This document shows positions 1 to 11,289 of a DNA stretch of 64,000 bases, piece after piece. Source of the DNA: Heliocidaris erythrogramma (Eukaryota; Echinodermata; Echinoidea; Camarodonta; Echinometridae); the NCBI GenBank assembly GCA_025617745.1, contig CM046858.1, forward strand, positions 44,800,048 to 44,864,047. The letters run 5' to 3'. Under the pieces are notes generated by a model. That model did not search any database, had not been told where the DNA came from, and saw only the letters and a list, made by a program, of their open reading frames with translations. The translations under genes were made by a program, and so were the position numbers. Each line of letters starts with the position of its first letter. Positions within the stretch are counted from its first letter, which is position 1.

Positions 1-97
1 CTCGGCTCTGTATATGCTTTGGCTATCCGAGAATTTGGTCTCAGTAACTGGTTGTTTACAGAAGATGGACGCTGGGATAGTGACGGAAATTTGAGAT
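1..97 (+). CDS. Possible 3'-terminal coding exon, unknown gene
   Basis: One frame is open from the window edge to a TGA at 95-97 (about 31 codons). The residues look protein-like: a short hydrophobic run, then a segment rich in aromatic, Asp and Gly residues (REFGLSNWLFTEDGRWDSDG). No family was recognised, so no function is given. The stretch would be the last coding exon of a + strand gene lying to the left, with the following AT-rich DNA as 3' UTR. A frame this short can be open by chance. No splice acceptor can be seen because the window cuts it off. Confidence 0.35.
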
Positions 98-355
98 GAT
101 ATTAAACATCTTTCATTGAAAAAATAAGGTATGTATTATCCTCCAGTCGGACCATCACACAAAATCTGTTTGAATGACAGATATCTTTCCTTTGTTCGTT
201 TTCGTTGTGCCTTATACAGTGAAAAATATGTTCTCTATTTTCAGGGGTATTAGAGCCTTTTAATGCTACATCTGCCCCTTGAAAAAAGGGGTAAAAGCGT
301 GAATTGTTTCTTTCGTATTGGTATGAGGGTTTTTCCGACGATTTAGATTGATGAA
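98..355. other. Non-coding, no feature seen
   Basis: AT-rich sequence without a credible reading frame or recognisable repeat. If the open frame at 1-97 is real, this would be its 3' UTR or downstream flank. Confidence 0.4.
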
Positions 356-377
356 GGGGGGGGGGGGGGGGGGGGGG
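356..377. repeat. Poly-G run (22 G)
   Basis: Uninterrupted run of 22 G. It lies at the start of a spurious glycine-rich reading frame that runs to about 719. It is one of more than a dozen long G or C homopolymers in this window. Confidence 0.95.
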
Positions 378-743
378 ATGTCCAGCCAGCGCCCGGGGGG
401 TGTCAAAAGAACGTTGAAGAAAAAGGAAAAATCACAGATGTTCAAATTATTTTGCCCCTCAAATCAAAAGAGGCGGCCCCATTTACGATTTTCTATCGAT
501 ATACAAAAGAAGAAAGAGACGAAGAAGAAGAAAAACAAATCTTTAAAACAAATATTTTCCGATACAGGTAAACAAATAAACTTTTATAAAATTTGCGACA
601 GATATACTAGATTTTCCTTCAGAAATTTTAAATGGGGGTGGGAGGGGTTGCATTCATCGAAACGCCCGAATAGAGTCCCATTATATACCTCTTATAAATT
701 AATCGTATTCTATCACTGAAGGGAAGGAGACCCAAACAAGTCA

Positions 744-950
744 AGAAGGGGTGGATCCAGAAATTCGTTCTGGGGACACACCAACACCCACACAAAATCT
801 CTGACAAGCAAATAGTTATCAGTTCAAATGTCGAAAATTAATTGGAAAATGTAGTGGGGTCTATCTTTGTTGATGAGTTCATGAGGTATATCAGTTAAGT
901 TTTAAAAGGAAGGGGCGGCACCGGCCGCTTGTGCCCCCTTAATCCATCGG
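744..950. mobile_element. Decayed hAT-type MITE (GGCGGATCCAGG family)
   Basis: The left end contains GGGTGGATCCAG and the right end reads CCCCCTTAATCCATCGGGG. These resemble the terminal repeats of the well-preserved copy at 47151-47408. Both copies also share an internal segment around TCTGACAAGCAAA (TCCGACAAGCAAA in the other). No clear 8-bp target duplication remains, so the boundaries are approximate. Confidence 0.45.
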
Positions 951-2380
951 GGAAATCACATTCACCAAGGAAGGTATGTGAGGATAAATGGGTCTTTGAA
1001 ACGATAGCATATTGCCACGTAGCTCATCATGTTCTAAAATCCTTCCATCATGCTCAATTTATACCACACTCACTGTTTGTTGAAATGTCATATCAGCGAC
1101 CTGAATGACCCAGTGAAAAGGGGTCCGAGCTTGCGCCCAAGACAATAAACATCACAGTATCACATGTATGGGTCTAGGGAATAATCAAGAATGGTGCTGA
1201 ATGATTCTTCAAAATAAATGTTTTGACATAATTCCGTTGCCGTATAGAATAGTACCAGTGCATTTCAGCTGCATGTACGAAAATGGGCAAGCTATCCCCT
1301 CTGTGGAATTTTAAGTTAGGTAACCAAGACTAGTAATAAAGCTGCATAATAATAGTGGGTAAAGAGATTATAATTGCTGCTTTGAGTTACAACAAAACTA
1401 CTGATATATATACATTCGACCTCTACTATTACAGATTCAGGAAATTAGCTTTAAAAAGTAAAGCGCAATTTCCTTTCAGTCACAAATGTGTGCACAAACA
1501 CTCCACTTCATTTTGTAGTAGACATCTTTTATAGAGTTCACTCATGGCCTACTGGAACCGAATGATCTCTGTATTAAGCCTATGGGTATGAGATGATTCA
1601 GTAATGACATTTTGGGAGCTTCTTCGTTTGATCCACAGATGGAACTGTCATCAGGCAGTTAGGAAGACTAGTTTTAAACCCTGAACTTCCACATTCGTAA
1701 AAATTTCTCGTGACATTATTACTTTTTATTTATTAAACATCTTGAGCTAATCTGCAATATTGCACATGACAGGTCAGGACACCTTACAAAAAATACATTC
1801 ATAATCCATCTTATCTGTCGCATCCCTCTGCGGAGATACACCTTATGCTACATTGCAGAATTTAGCCACTCGGTCGAATGGTCAGAAATATACTCGATGG
1901 AGAGACACTCTTCACTATGCTGTACTGGGTAACACTATCTAACGCAAACACTGGAGAGGAGAGAGATTTGAGCCGTAAAGAGGGTCACTCGACTGAAAGA
2001 TATGAACTTGATTGAATTTTCAATCCATCCCACATACCACCAACAACATTTATTCGTAGTCTCCAAAGGACTTTCCCTCAATTATTGATAGAGTGTCATG
2101 CATATTACATTTCGTATAGATACCACATACATGTAGTCTGTCTTCCGTCTTTTCATCAAAGTAATATCATTTACGCCAGATTGAAACTGAACAGGAAGTG
2201 CCCTTGGACGTTTCCCATTCATAAATATCGCTATGCAATATTAATGGTGTAAATGTTCTATGCCAGGGTTAACTATTGGCAATGTGTTTACATGAAATAG
2301 CGTCACATGCTTCATTTGATATTATATATTATTAACTGGCAACACTTTTACATCTTACTCATACTCTAGTTGTATAGTAG
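951..2380. other. Non-coding, no feature seen
   Basis: Ordinary AT-rich sequence with stop codons in all frames. No gene, RNA gene or clear repeat was recognised. The segment around 1740-1790 vaguely resembles the antisense 3' tail of a LINE, but not enough to call. Confidence 0.5.
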
Positions 2381-2382
2381 AA

Positions 2383-2455
2383 GTAGTAGTAGAATTTATT
2401 GGATGACTTGTTTAGCACAAGGCTAATCTGCCACAAGCTCCATTTCTCATTATAT
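2383..2455 (-). mobile_element. Possible LINE/SINE 3' tail, antisense
   Basis: A short TAG trinucleotide run is followed by a sequence that, read on the minus strand, resembles the conserved 3' end of retroelements elsewhere in the window (a short GC-richer segment, then a trinucleotide tail). Weak evidence, shape only. Confidence 0.25.
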
Positions 2456-2938
2456 CACAAACATCGCATTATCAGATAAGCATGAAAATAAATGCGGATA
2501 ATAAAACAGCATATGAACATGAAAAATGATTGTTAAAAAAAAATAAAAAAAAATATCGGATAACTGAACGTTATTCATCATTGATTACACTTCTTTTAAA
2601 TTACATAAAACAATGATGAAAGTAATAAATACTAAAGTAACAATACCTATGCTGACCCAACAACAAATCAAGCCCTAATCCTATATCTCGGACGAAATAA
2701 AGTTCGCCCCATATATCACCAGAACATCAGCAAAGGTATACATTTTCAATAAAATGAATGCGATAATATGATTTATTTCTTTGTAGTGATTGATAAATTC
2801 CCATCTTGAATATGCCGACGCATTTTTATGATAAGAAAAATTATGTTAAGATTCACGGTCAGTTTATACATTTTCAGTTTAGGAACGGAGAAATTGGCTG
2901 CATTTAAACTATAAAAAATATGTAGGGCCTATGTATAC

Positions 2939-2981
<43 letters not shown>

Positions 2982-2982
2982 A
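2939..2982. repeat. TA microsatellite
   Basis: About 44 bp of alternating TA with one interruption (ATGTATAT). It is followed by AT-rich DNA. The rest of 2456-3188 shows no gene. Confidence 0.95.
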
Positions 2983-3188
2983 TTAAATAATTTAATATCA
3001 TTTCTTTATTGAAAAGAAAAGCAGAATACAACATACAAGTTAAACATAACATAATCAGTCCAAGAAAAAGAAAGAGAAATCATTTCACAGAGTATTAACA
3101 TGAACATAATAGTGAGAAAGTTGCAATTGTACCAGGTCCATCGCTTATTAAGTCGGATGGTAGGTTTGCATGATTTGTACCCCATAAA

Positions 3189-4264
3189 ACACACTAAGAA
3201 ATAGGGGTTCAAATTTGAACCCCTAGGGGTTGGTACAATAGCAGCACCCCAAGGGTGCAGATATGCACCCTTACTTGGGGTCGCAGATTCTGCACCCCAA
3301 TTAAGGGTGCAGACTTGAACCTTTTATTGGGAGCAGATTGGGAGCAGATGTGCACCCCTAGGGGTGCAGACTACTGGTACAATAGCAGCACCCCAATATA
3401 AGGTGCATTTTTACCCTCTGGGTTCATAACTGCACCCTAATGGGTGCAACGTCGATGACAATCGATCACCATTCTCGCCTCTTCACAGCTTGGCGGCAGA
3501 CCATTTAAAGTTGCCGTTATTTCATATTTCACGCACATAGAACACAGACAGTACAATACACGCCATGAGGGGATCTCGGTGAAATCCATCAGGCCACGCC
3601 CGAGGGATCTACAGTCTCACATTTAGGATTACTTATTCGTTGTTATTCCTATAACAAATCAGTATAGTAACTGTTAGTAAAACTAGCACTTTCCCTTAAA
3701 ATGATATAATCCCGACTGAATTATCAAATGTAAACACGTATTCTTATTTCAATAACTTTTTTTTACAAAGAAACTATCAAAATGAGCCGTGATAAAATCC
3801 CCATATAATTAAAAAATGCGAATTATGCAAATTTTCCTGCCTTAATCCCTACGAGTAGCGATACGTTGGTTGCTGTCAACTTGCAAGCCGGTTACTGTTA
3901 GTCTCTGGGCGATTACTCTTTTGAAACACGTCACTACGGAGATGTTCAATTTAAGCAAATTTACGACACAAGCTGATCGAAATGGATTTATTATTTCTTC
4001 TTCTAATTAATTTCATTTCTATGCTTTTGAATAATAAGTCTTATACTTCATGATATATTGTGACATAAGTGTCAGCAATGCTAGTGTGGGTATTCATGTA
4101 AGACTAATACTTCTGCTCGAAGGGTGCAGAATTCAACCTTACACAATTTTGAACCCCGGTTTTCGCAAAGCGCACCCGTAGGGGTGCAAAATTCCACCCG
4201 AGTAGATATACGGGTGCTCCGCCAAAATTTGCACCCTAAAGTGAACCCTAATTTCTTAGTGTGT
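3189..4264. mobile_element. Non-autonomous DNA transposon with GGGTGCA motif arrays
   Basis: The ends are inverted copies of ACACACTAAGAAAT followed by a GGGTTC segment (3189 inward and 4264 inward). The first 270 bp and last 190 bp carry about eleven exact GGGTGCA/TGCACCC heptamers in both orientations, separated by short spacers. There is also a perfect 20-bp palindrome at 3204-3223. The middle (about 3450-4080) is AT-rich and has no reading frame. No transposase is present, and no target duplication is clear. The CACTA start within the terminal repeat hints at an EnSpm/CACTA relationship. Superfamily assignment is inference only. Confidence 0.65.
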
Positions 4265-4635
4265 ATTATATACATAGTCATTAAAAAAAATGTATGAACA
4301 TGATGAAACGGATTTGTATCTTATAGACGTATTCTTACATGATCGGCTTTTTAGAAAATTTCAGGAATAAAGAGTAAAATAAAGAAATATAATTGTATGT
4401 CTTCTACTTTCAAGTGATAACTAAAATTGATATGCATGTATAATTCATCTTTAGATTTTGATTATATGATTTAAGATAATTAACATAACTCATTTGTTTA
4501 AGGAAGAAAGAGCAAACTCAGAGACTTTAACGTGTACATTTTCCATTGGACATTTTCCATAAAATACAATAGCCGTATGACATGAATGAGATTACAGAGA
4601 AATATAATAGGGACATTCCCAGACTTGTTCTTTCC
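4265..4635. other. Spacer between two TIR elements, nothing recognised
   Basis: AT-rich sequence with no gene, separating the GGGTGCA element from the ACGTAG element. Confidence 0.5.
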
Positions 4636-4638
4636 TAA

Positions 4639-5445
4639 TACCCCCTTTACACCAACGCTACGTCCATGCAGTTCTCGCTGCGTCAAAGAAAAATGGCCAT
4701 GACGCAGTGGGAACCGCTACAGCGTACTGAGGGCGTAGCGAGAACTGTTATTGACGTGGCATAGTCTGCATGGTCTCCGGAGACCGATTTTCCGCTACGT
4801 GGACTTTGAACAAGTCCAAAGTCCACGTAGCGGGAGCGCCGTATGAACAGTGCGTAGTAATGACCCAGTAAGGACCTCCTTAGGACCTACTAACAGCTCC
4901 ATCGACGTAGCACTACGCATAATGCAGTTGTCGCTACGTCCTCTTTATGCCCGCGTTACGTCAACTCTACGTTACGGAAGTGCTTGCTACGTTATTACTG
5001 CGCTGTACACTTTCATGGCAAGTCCAAGGCACGTCCATGGCGGGGAAAAGGGTATAAATGCCGAGTCCATGTCCCATTTGCTATCAGTTCTATTGAAGTC
5101 ATGGATATGCAATGGCACAATGTGCTTCTTCTCCATCAAATGGCTGCAAATCAACAGACACAAGACTCACGTGACGGAGACGTAGGTACAACGAGTCGCA
5201 ATCTGCTTGGACGTAGCGAGAACGTAGCGAGAACCGTTTCGACGCCGCACGGACCACGTCTGCGCGCACAATAAACTCAGTGGGAACATCACCAACGCAA
5301 CATGAACTTAGTAAGGACGTGGCGCGAACGTAGCGTGCACGGGACGATTTCACATTTTTCGAAAACAAAGTTGGCGCTACGTCCTAGGCATTTTTTTTTT
5401 AATTTCAAGGACGTAGCGGGAACTTCCTCCGGTGTAAAGGGGGCT
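4639..5445. mobile_element. Non-autonomous DNA transposon with ACGTAG motif array
   Basis: Terminal inverted repeats TACCCCCTTTACACC and AGCCCCCTTTACACC (right end read on the minus strand) are flanked by TAA at 4636-4638 and 5446-5448. A 3-bp TAA duplication with CCC-rich, TTACACC-containing ends fits PIF/Harbinger; that assignment is inference. The interior is GC-richer than its surroundings and carries 13 exact ACGTAG/CTACGT hexamers in both orientations. It also has a 16-bp inverted repeat at about 4792-4832 (arms around CGCTACGTGGACTTT). Open frames inside are by-products of this composition; no transposase was recognised. Confidence 0.7.
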
Positions 5446-5481
5446 TAATATAAAACATAATGACAGAAGACAGTAATGCTC

Positions 5482-5609
5482 GTCTGCTTAGCTGCTGTAT
5501 GAGTTCCTTAGACTTCATATTGCAGTTGCATTCGTCAAAAATATGTTGTCTGCTTAGCTGCTGTATGAGTTCCTTAAACTTCATATTGCAGTTGCATTCG
5601 TCAAATACA
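5482..5609. repeat. Tandem duplication, period 66 bp, two copies
   Basis: The segment starting GTCTGCTTAGCTGCTGTATG occurs at 5482 and again at 5548. There are only a few differences over 60-plus bases. A recent local duplication. Confidence 0.9.
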
Positions 5610-5610
5610 T

Positions 5611-7260
5611 GCTTTAATCGTTGTTAGTTTTGTCTATTTGCCCCCTCTGCCCACACTATATACAATGTGAAAGAAAATGAGAGAATAATGGTTGTGAGAG
5701 ATGCTGAAGCTGTTGTATGTGTTATCGCCTTACAATTACTGCGTCGTCTGTGTTGAACCATGTAAGGAAGGGATACACGCCGAAGTTAGACGTAATTTTC
5801 ATTTATTGTGTACTATTGATTTCGATCCTCATGATAAATGACATACTCTTTATGTATCTCATAACGTGTACATAACTTGTAATATTTCGAGTTTTGTACT
5901 TGTGTCTCTGTCACGACCCTTATCTCACGTCGGTCTAGCTGAATTGTATTCCATTAAATCGTATAGGAGTCGCAATATTATACCTCTGTATATTGCGTTT
6001 GTCATAGCCGGTAATTATAAGGAATTGTTGGGTAGGTAAGCGTGAAATTATATCGTCAAAATGTGTGATATGCTTGCAGAAAAGTTATAGTACTATCTAG
6101 TGGCATCAGCGAATAATGATGTAAACATGTATTTGTCAGATAGGGTGGGGGTGGGGGGATTTGGAGTGCTTTACGGATGCATAGAGACCACGAAAAAGAA
6201 AGGGGGGAAATAAATTAAGAATTAGGGTTAGTAAAGGTCGCATCAACATTACCTCTACTGTTGGAATATGTGCAGTAGGGCTGGACATCACTGTTGAGAC
6301 GGAATAGATAAAGTAAAGTAAAAATACACTTTAAAAATTCAACAAAAAATACAAGATATAACATATTTATGATCATGTGGGCGTAGGGAAAGGAAGAGAT
6401 GAATAGAATGGGAGAAAGAGAGGGAGAGAGAGAGAGAGAATTAACGCGATAAAAAACTCTCACCTAATCACTTATCGTCCATTTTCTAAATTGACGAAAG
6501 CTCACGGTATTAACTCATACTGCTACTGAAAGTTTAATTACGCAATCACTATTATGAGCTCCTTCATGTATCATGTACTATACATGTTGTGTGCTTTTAC
6601 AATCATTTTTTAATAACCCCGTCAGCCTTTAATATAACTCATCTTTTCAGTGACAAGTTTCGCTGAAACGTATTTGCTTTTTATATTTTAAAGGTATATA
6701 GCTCTCGGCACAAAATTTTGCTTTACCATTATACAGTGGGTGAGTGTTTCGTCTAATTGACTGACTCATTTTGTCTAGACATTTGACAATAAATTGAATT
6801 TATCATTGAAATAGTCAAAATCACTTGCACAGTAATTTAGTCAACCCCACCTAATTACAAGTCAAGTATGGCTTATCACTTAGTGCTTGAGGAAACGAAC
6901 GAACACAAAGATGAACAAAATGAAATTTTTAAATCTCCTTGAATGCTGTTATAACCTTGTCGTTTGTTAATTCGGAGTCTGTCAGATTAAGTGGATTACC
7001 TACGAATTATTGCTGACTTTCCACATTTTAGCAGTGAAAGCCTTCTAAAATCCGTATACCATGCATACTGTGATATATAGACTGTTAGAAAAGTAATTGA
7101 AACCTCGTTCAGGAAGTTTTCTTTTGACAGTCGCCAACATATCACAGAGTCATTAACCAATTATACATATACTAGCTGATTGCATAATCAATTTGTGAGC
7201 ATGAAATATCTTCAAATACAACCTGAGTATCATATTTATAGATTATTTTGGTACTGAAAT
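5611..7260. other. Non-coding, no gene seen
   Basis: AT-rich DNA without a credible reading frame. A short GA microsatellite lies at about 6414-6440. No RNA gene or transposon end was recognised. Confidence 0.5.
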
Positions 7261-7261
7261 A

Positions 7262-7450
7262 GCCATGTAGTTGACTTCTTGATTTTGTATTATTTTTGTA
7301 TTTTTTGTAATTATTTTTTTTTTTAAATTTTAAATATTTTTTCTAATTTTTTTTTAAATTTTTATTTTCATTTTTTAATTAATTTTTTAAATTTGCTTAT
7401 TTATAATTTTTTTTCAAATTTATTTATTTATTTATTTATTTATTATTATT

Positions 7451-7483
<33 letters not shown>

Positions 7484-7493
7484 GGGGGGGGGG
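7262..7493. repeat. T-rich low-complexity tract ending in poly-T and poly-G
   Basis: T-rich sequence includes a TTTA tetranucleotide run (about 7418-7442), a pure T run (7453-7482) and then 11 G (7483-7493). Abrupt T-run/G-run junctions also occur near 23349-23375. Confidence 0.9.
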
Positions 7494-7499
7494 TAATAT

Positions 7500-9030
7500 T
7501 AATTTGAATTTGCTAGTTTCCATGGCATCAATTCGTACTCTTATCATATGCATTCTATGTGGGCTGTGTGATCTTCTTTGTTTTCTCCGTGTACATGCAT
7601 TACATATCAGTCTTTATGTGCACAGGAATGATTGTCCGCAAATTCAGTACTGTAAGGGTAAATCGAAAGTAATTCACAATATCCTCGTGAATAAAAACAG
7701 AAAAGAAAAAAAAATCACGGCCGAAATTCATGAATTTCTTTCCAGATTCTGTTTGGTTTCTTGAGTTTGCAACGGAGACAAGTGTTCATCAATTTCAAAT
7801 TCATATCACTGAAATAATCAAAATCTATGAATATCCCAGCCGGATGTATATGAAATTCCTCATAGCAGCTTAACCAGCGAAAACAAGATATTTATATAAG
7901 TATGTAGTAAACCAACTTCAAATGACATGGGCTTGACGATACTCCCTTTCAAAGTAAGATTACCCGTTGTGAGTGAGAAGCCGGGTTTTTAATGTTTCTG
8001 CCGGTGTTCTGATCTCCTTTAAAGAACCATTTCTAACTTTCAAATTTCTCTTTTAGTACTGCTCACTCTAAATCAGTAATTGTGTTGTATTACTTGAAAC
8101 AAGATTAGGTTATATTTCATCATGTGGTTTTTGTTTAATATCGTTCCATTGAATGGGAAGAAAAGTTTCGTTTCCGTTTTGTAATATTTGAGGATAATTT
8201 CAGGGCGGAACTCTCCTCTCACACTCGAGTGCCCTTCGTACTATATTTAACTTTTTACAGACCAAACTGAATGGTAATTAGAACCAAGATAGAAAGTATT
8301 GCCGTAATTATAGGCTTTAAAAGATATCATTAGTATTTTCTTAAACTGCGTTCATGTGATCTATTATAACCTCGTAAACAAAACCAACAGAACAATGATG
8401 ATGAAAATTCTCGTGATCAAATAAAGTGTCATATTAATCACGTGATTAAATGATATGTGATAGCTGTCTTAGAACCAGTGGGTGGAAGATGTTATTGACA
8501 AAATGTTATTTGAAATATCATTTAAGTATATGCTATATGTATTTAGTAACGTTTTGAAATGTTACTGCTAAATTTAACAAAAAAGGATAGTGCCCTCAAA
8601 ATGTTAGATACCCTTTTGAAGTAGAACATCGTCCACAGTCTTTCCTCTCTGATAGGTTTGCTTTACCATTAAATCCCATTCCAAATAATGTTATTTGATA
8701 TAAGCCTGAGGGCCTTCTGAGGCTACGTCAGAATGTAAAGGATCCGATATTATGTGGATTAGTCAATCTCCCATGCAGACAAACAATCATTTCAGAGATA
8801 ATTTTAACTTATAAAATCGACGGTTTTACTTCATCAAAATGAATGCCTTAATCTAACTAAGTATCAATGACTTTATACTTTTGAGGCAGGCAACACTTGG
8901 CATAAATCAGGGCAGTCGCTTTAACTTTCAGTGGATTAAATTCAGATTTTTAAAGTAAATGATAGTGTTCCCGTTCATTGTCAATGCCAGATTTTATAAG
9001 ATGGATAAAAATAAATGCATGAATATGAGT
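7500..9030. other. Non-coding, no gene seen
   Basis: AT-rich sequence with only short chance reading frames. No recognised repeat or RNA gene. Confidence 0.5.
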
Positions 9031-9035
9031 TGTAA

Positions 9036-9120
9036 GATGTGTGGTCGGTTGTTTGGTCTGGCGAGCTGCCTACAAGATCCGGATTTGAATTCGAGTCTTG
9101 TCTTTCAAGTTTAAGTTCAG
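9036..9120 (+). mobile_element. tRNA-like SINE head (possible)
   Basis: The segment ends in GGATTTGAATTCGAGTC, which resembles a degenerate Pol III B box. Upstream is GGTCTGGCGAGC, which could be an A-box remnant. The 3' part shares GTCTTTC with the similar segment at 9590-9690. It is too degenerate for a working tRNA. Confidence 0.35.
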
Positions 9121-9587
9121 GTTTATTTAATTTCACATCGCTAAAAACGGGTAATAATGTAACAATAACATTTACTTGAAAATTAATGAATAGTACAATA
9201 AACAACACATACAGGATGGATGCTACAAAGAAGCTTCAAGAACTGATTAAACTTATTAAATAATGACTTATTAAATAATGACTCCGAAACATGTTCCGTT
9301 TCAAAACTTATGTTTTCATTGTCGTTTTCATTTTTAAGTTACTATCGTGCCGTTCTTTTGGAAACTATAAACAATATAAACTAGGAATAGTGATTGAGTA
9401 GTGAAGTGGAGGAGTCGTACGGCTACCTTCCATATTTCATTTTTCGGATGAAAACATTAAAGGTCGGTCCCATTTCTGATTGATACGCGTCTGTACAAAT
9501 TCTAGTCCCACACAAGCACACCCACGCGCTCGCACACCCATGCGTTCACCCACACCCTCACCTGTGAAAGAACGCGTGCAGTGCATC

Positions 9588-9700
9588 AATGGAGAGGCGG
9601 TTTAGCTGTACGGCCAGCTCCCTGTCTTCGCCTACAAACTAACTCTGAAGGAATCCGGTTCGAAACCAAGTCACGTCTTTCGGGTGATGACGCGCATAAT
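9588..9700 (+). mobile_element. tRNA-derived SINE head (possible)
   Basis: It contains GGTTCGAAACC, an almost perfect Pol III B box, about 50 bp after TTTAGCTGTACGG, a plausible degenerate A box. The body continues AT-rich with no poly-A or trinucleotide tail that can be defined. Preceded by a CA/CAC-rich stretch (9510-9560). A real tRNA is unlikely because the stems do not pair well. Confidence 0.4.
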
Positions 9701-10889
9701 CATATCACTTATAGCGTAAATAATCATACAAACCTGTAAAAATCCAATTAAAGCACCCACACACCTACAACACACATCAAACTGACACTAAACTGGACAT
9801 GTGTTTCACCAGTTGGAATTTTGTTGTATTTTTCTCAAGTCTGCATGTTCCAAAATTGAATTCAAGTGTGGTATTTCTTTTCACAGACCGCCAGAATGTC
9901 CCTAAAATAATACATCAATAATGTTATGAATAATCATGTCCTTTAATTCAAGGTAATATCAAATGTTGGAGTCTTCAGAAAAACATTATTTTGGAGGTTA
10001 GTATGATTTATCAGAAACAAAATCGTTGATATTAAACTTCGGAACTTTTAGTAATTTTTAAGGAAAGGCATTGCTACTTTAACCACACGCTAAACATTTA
10101 GTTAACTTGATCGTCTTTCATTCAGAGTTGCAAACAAAATACGGGATGTTGAGTTTTTATAAGTTTAGAATAAGTTTTTACCACAGTGCTAAATAAGTAA
10201 GGGCGATGTTAATCCCGAGGCATTCGTAAAACAAAAATCTAGATGATCAGTATAAAAACTGCTGAATATGGAATACTGACATAACGCAGTATACATGTTT
10301 TTTCGGCAATATTTTCTTGTTAGTATAACATTCATATTCAGAACACAGGTTCTTCTTAATGATAATATAAAGTACAGTCCCCTTTCTCTAAATTATACAA
10401 GAACCTCATAAATGAACTAAATTTCCGGCAATTTCGTCAAATGAAATTTAAATCAATTATTCATAGAATTTCTGACTGCGGGATGGAGAATATTACATAT
10501 ATACACAAAGAGGATAGTTGGTTGAAGATTTTGGGTTCGATCCGATTATTGGATATGTGCCTTGGCTTCATGTCTCTTCTTCATGTCCCTAACAATGCAG
10601 TAGCATGTTGACTATGTTAATAGGTTATGCAGCCCCTTTGTCAGGTTGACAACTTTTATTGGAGTCACGTTTTGTAATCATGGTTAGATAGGAGATGGAA
10701 ATACATGGCATGACTACTTGCTAACAATCTGACCTTTTCTGTAAACTGATTATTATTGGGATCGTCCATCCGAAACGGATTCCATCCACCCCACGCGTAA
10801 TTGTGAAAAGAAAGAAAACATAATGATGCCCGTCATAAAAGTTACAATTTCAGTTTCAGTTCAAAAGTTATCATTTCAATGTCAACATT
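9701..10889. other. Non-coding; one further B-box-like site
   Basis: No gene seen. GGGTTCGATCC at about 10531-10541 is another tRNA-like B-box match and may mark a third SINE remnant. The rest is AT-rich unique sequence. Confidence 0.4.
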
Positions 10890-10921
10890 TGTGTATGTGT
10901 GTGTGTGTATGTGTGTGTGTG
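10890..10921. repeat. GT microsatellite
   Basis: Interrupted GT dinucleotide run of about 32 bp. Confidence 0.95.
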
Positions 10922-11108
10922 GAAAGTGACGTAGTAGTTCATTTACAAGAGAGAAAAAAAAATGTCTCAACTTTCACAATGATGATTGAAAAAAAGGATA
11001 TTTTTCCGCACTTTTATATAATTATGCCCTTAAACATACGTGCCGTATTCTTTACGGGTCATACTTGATTATCAGACTCTGTGTATCGTTTTTTCTCTCC
11101 TCTCCCAT

Positions 11109-11160
11109 CCTCTCTCTCTCTCTCTCTCTCTCTTACTCTCACCCCCTCTCTCTCTCTTTC
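11109..11160. repeat. CT microsatellite
   Basis: Interrupted CT dinucleotide run. It gives rise to a spurious Ser/Leu-rich frame. A GA run follows about 100 bp downstream (11250-11268). Confidence 0.95.
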
Positions 11161-11289
11161 TGTCCTACCAAGTCAATGGTCAGTGAGCAGTCACACTTGA
11201 CCGCACATCAACTAATCACAACGCGTATAATCCCCGAGCTATTTTCAGAGGGAGAGAGAGAGAGAGTGATCTCAATGTTTCAGTATTAA

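Noticed and set aside
348..719. 123-codon frame starting in a G run
   Set aside because: The start is a glycine homopolymer encoded by poly-G, followed by Lys-rich low-complexity sequence; no motif and no splice context.
4850..5368. Overlapping frames on both strands (up to 111 codons)
   Set aside because: They lie inside the ACGTAG-motif element. The openness follows from its GC-rich repeated motif, and no protein family was recognised.
9588..9700. Functional tRNA gene
   Set aside because: A B box is present, but the stems do not pair and the A box is degenerate; a SINE head is more likely.
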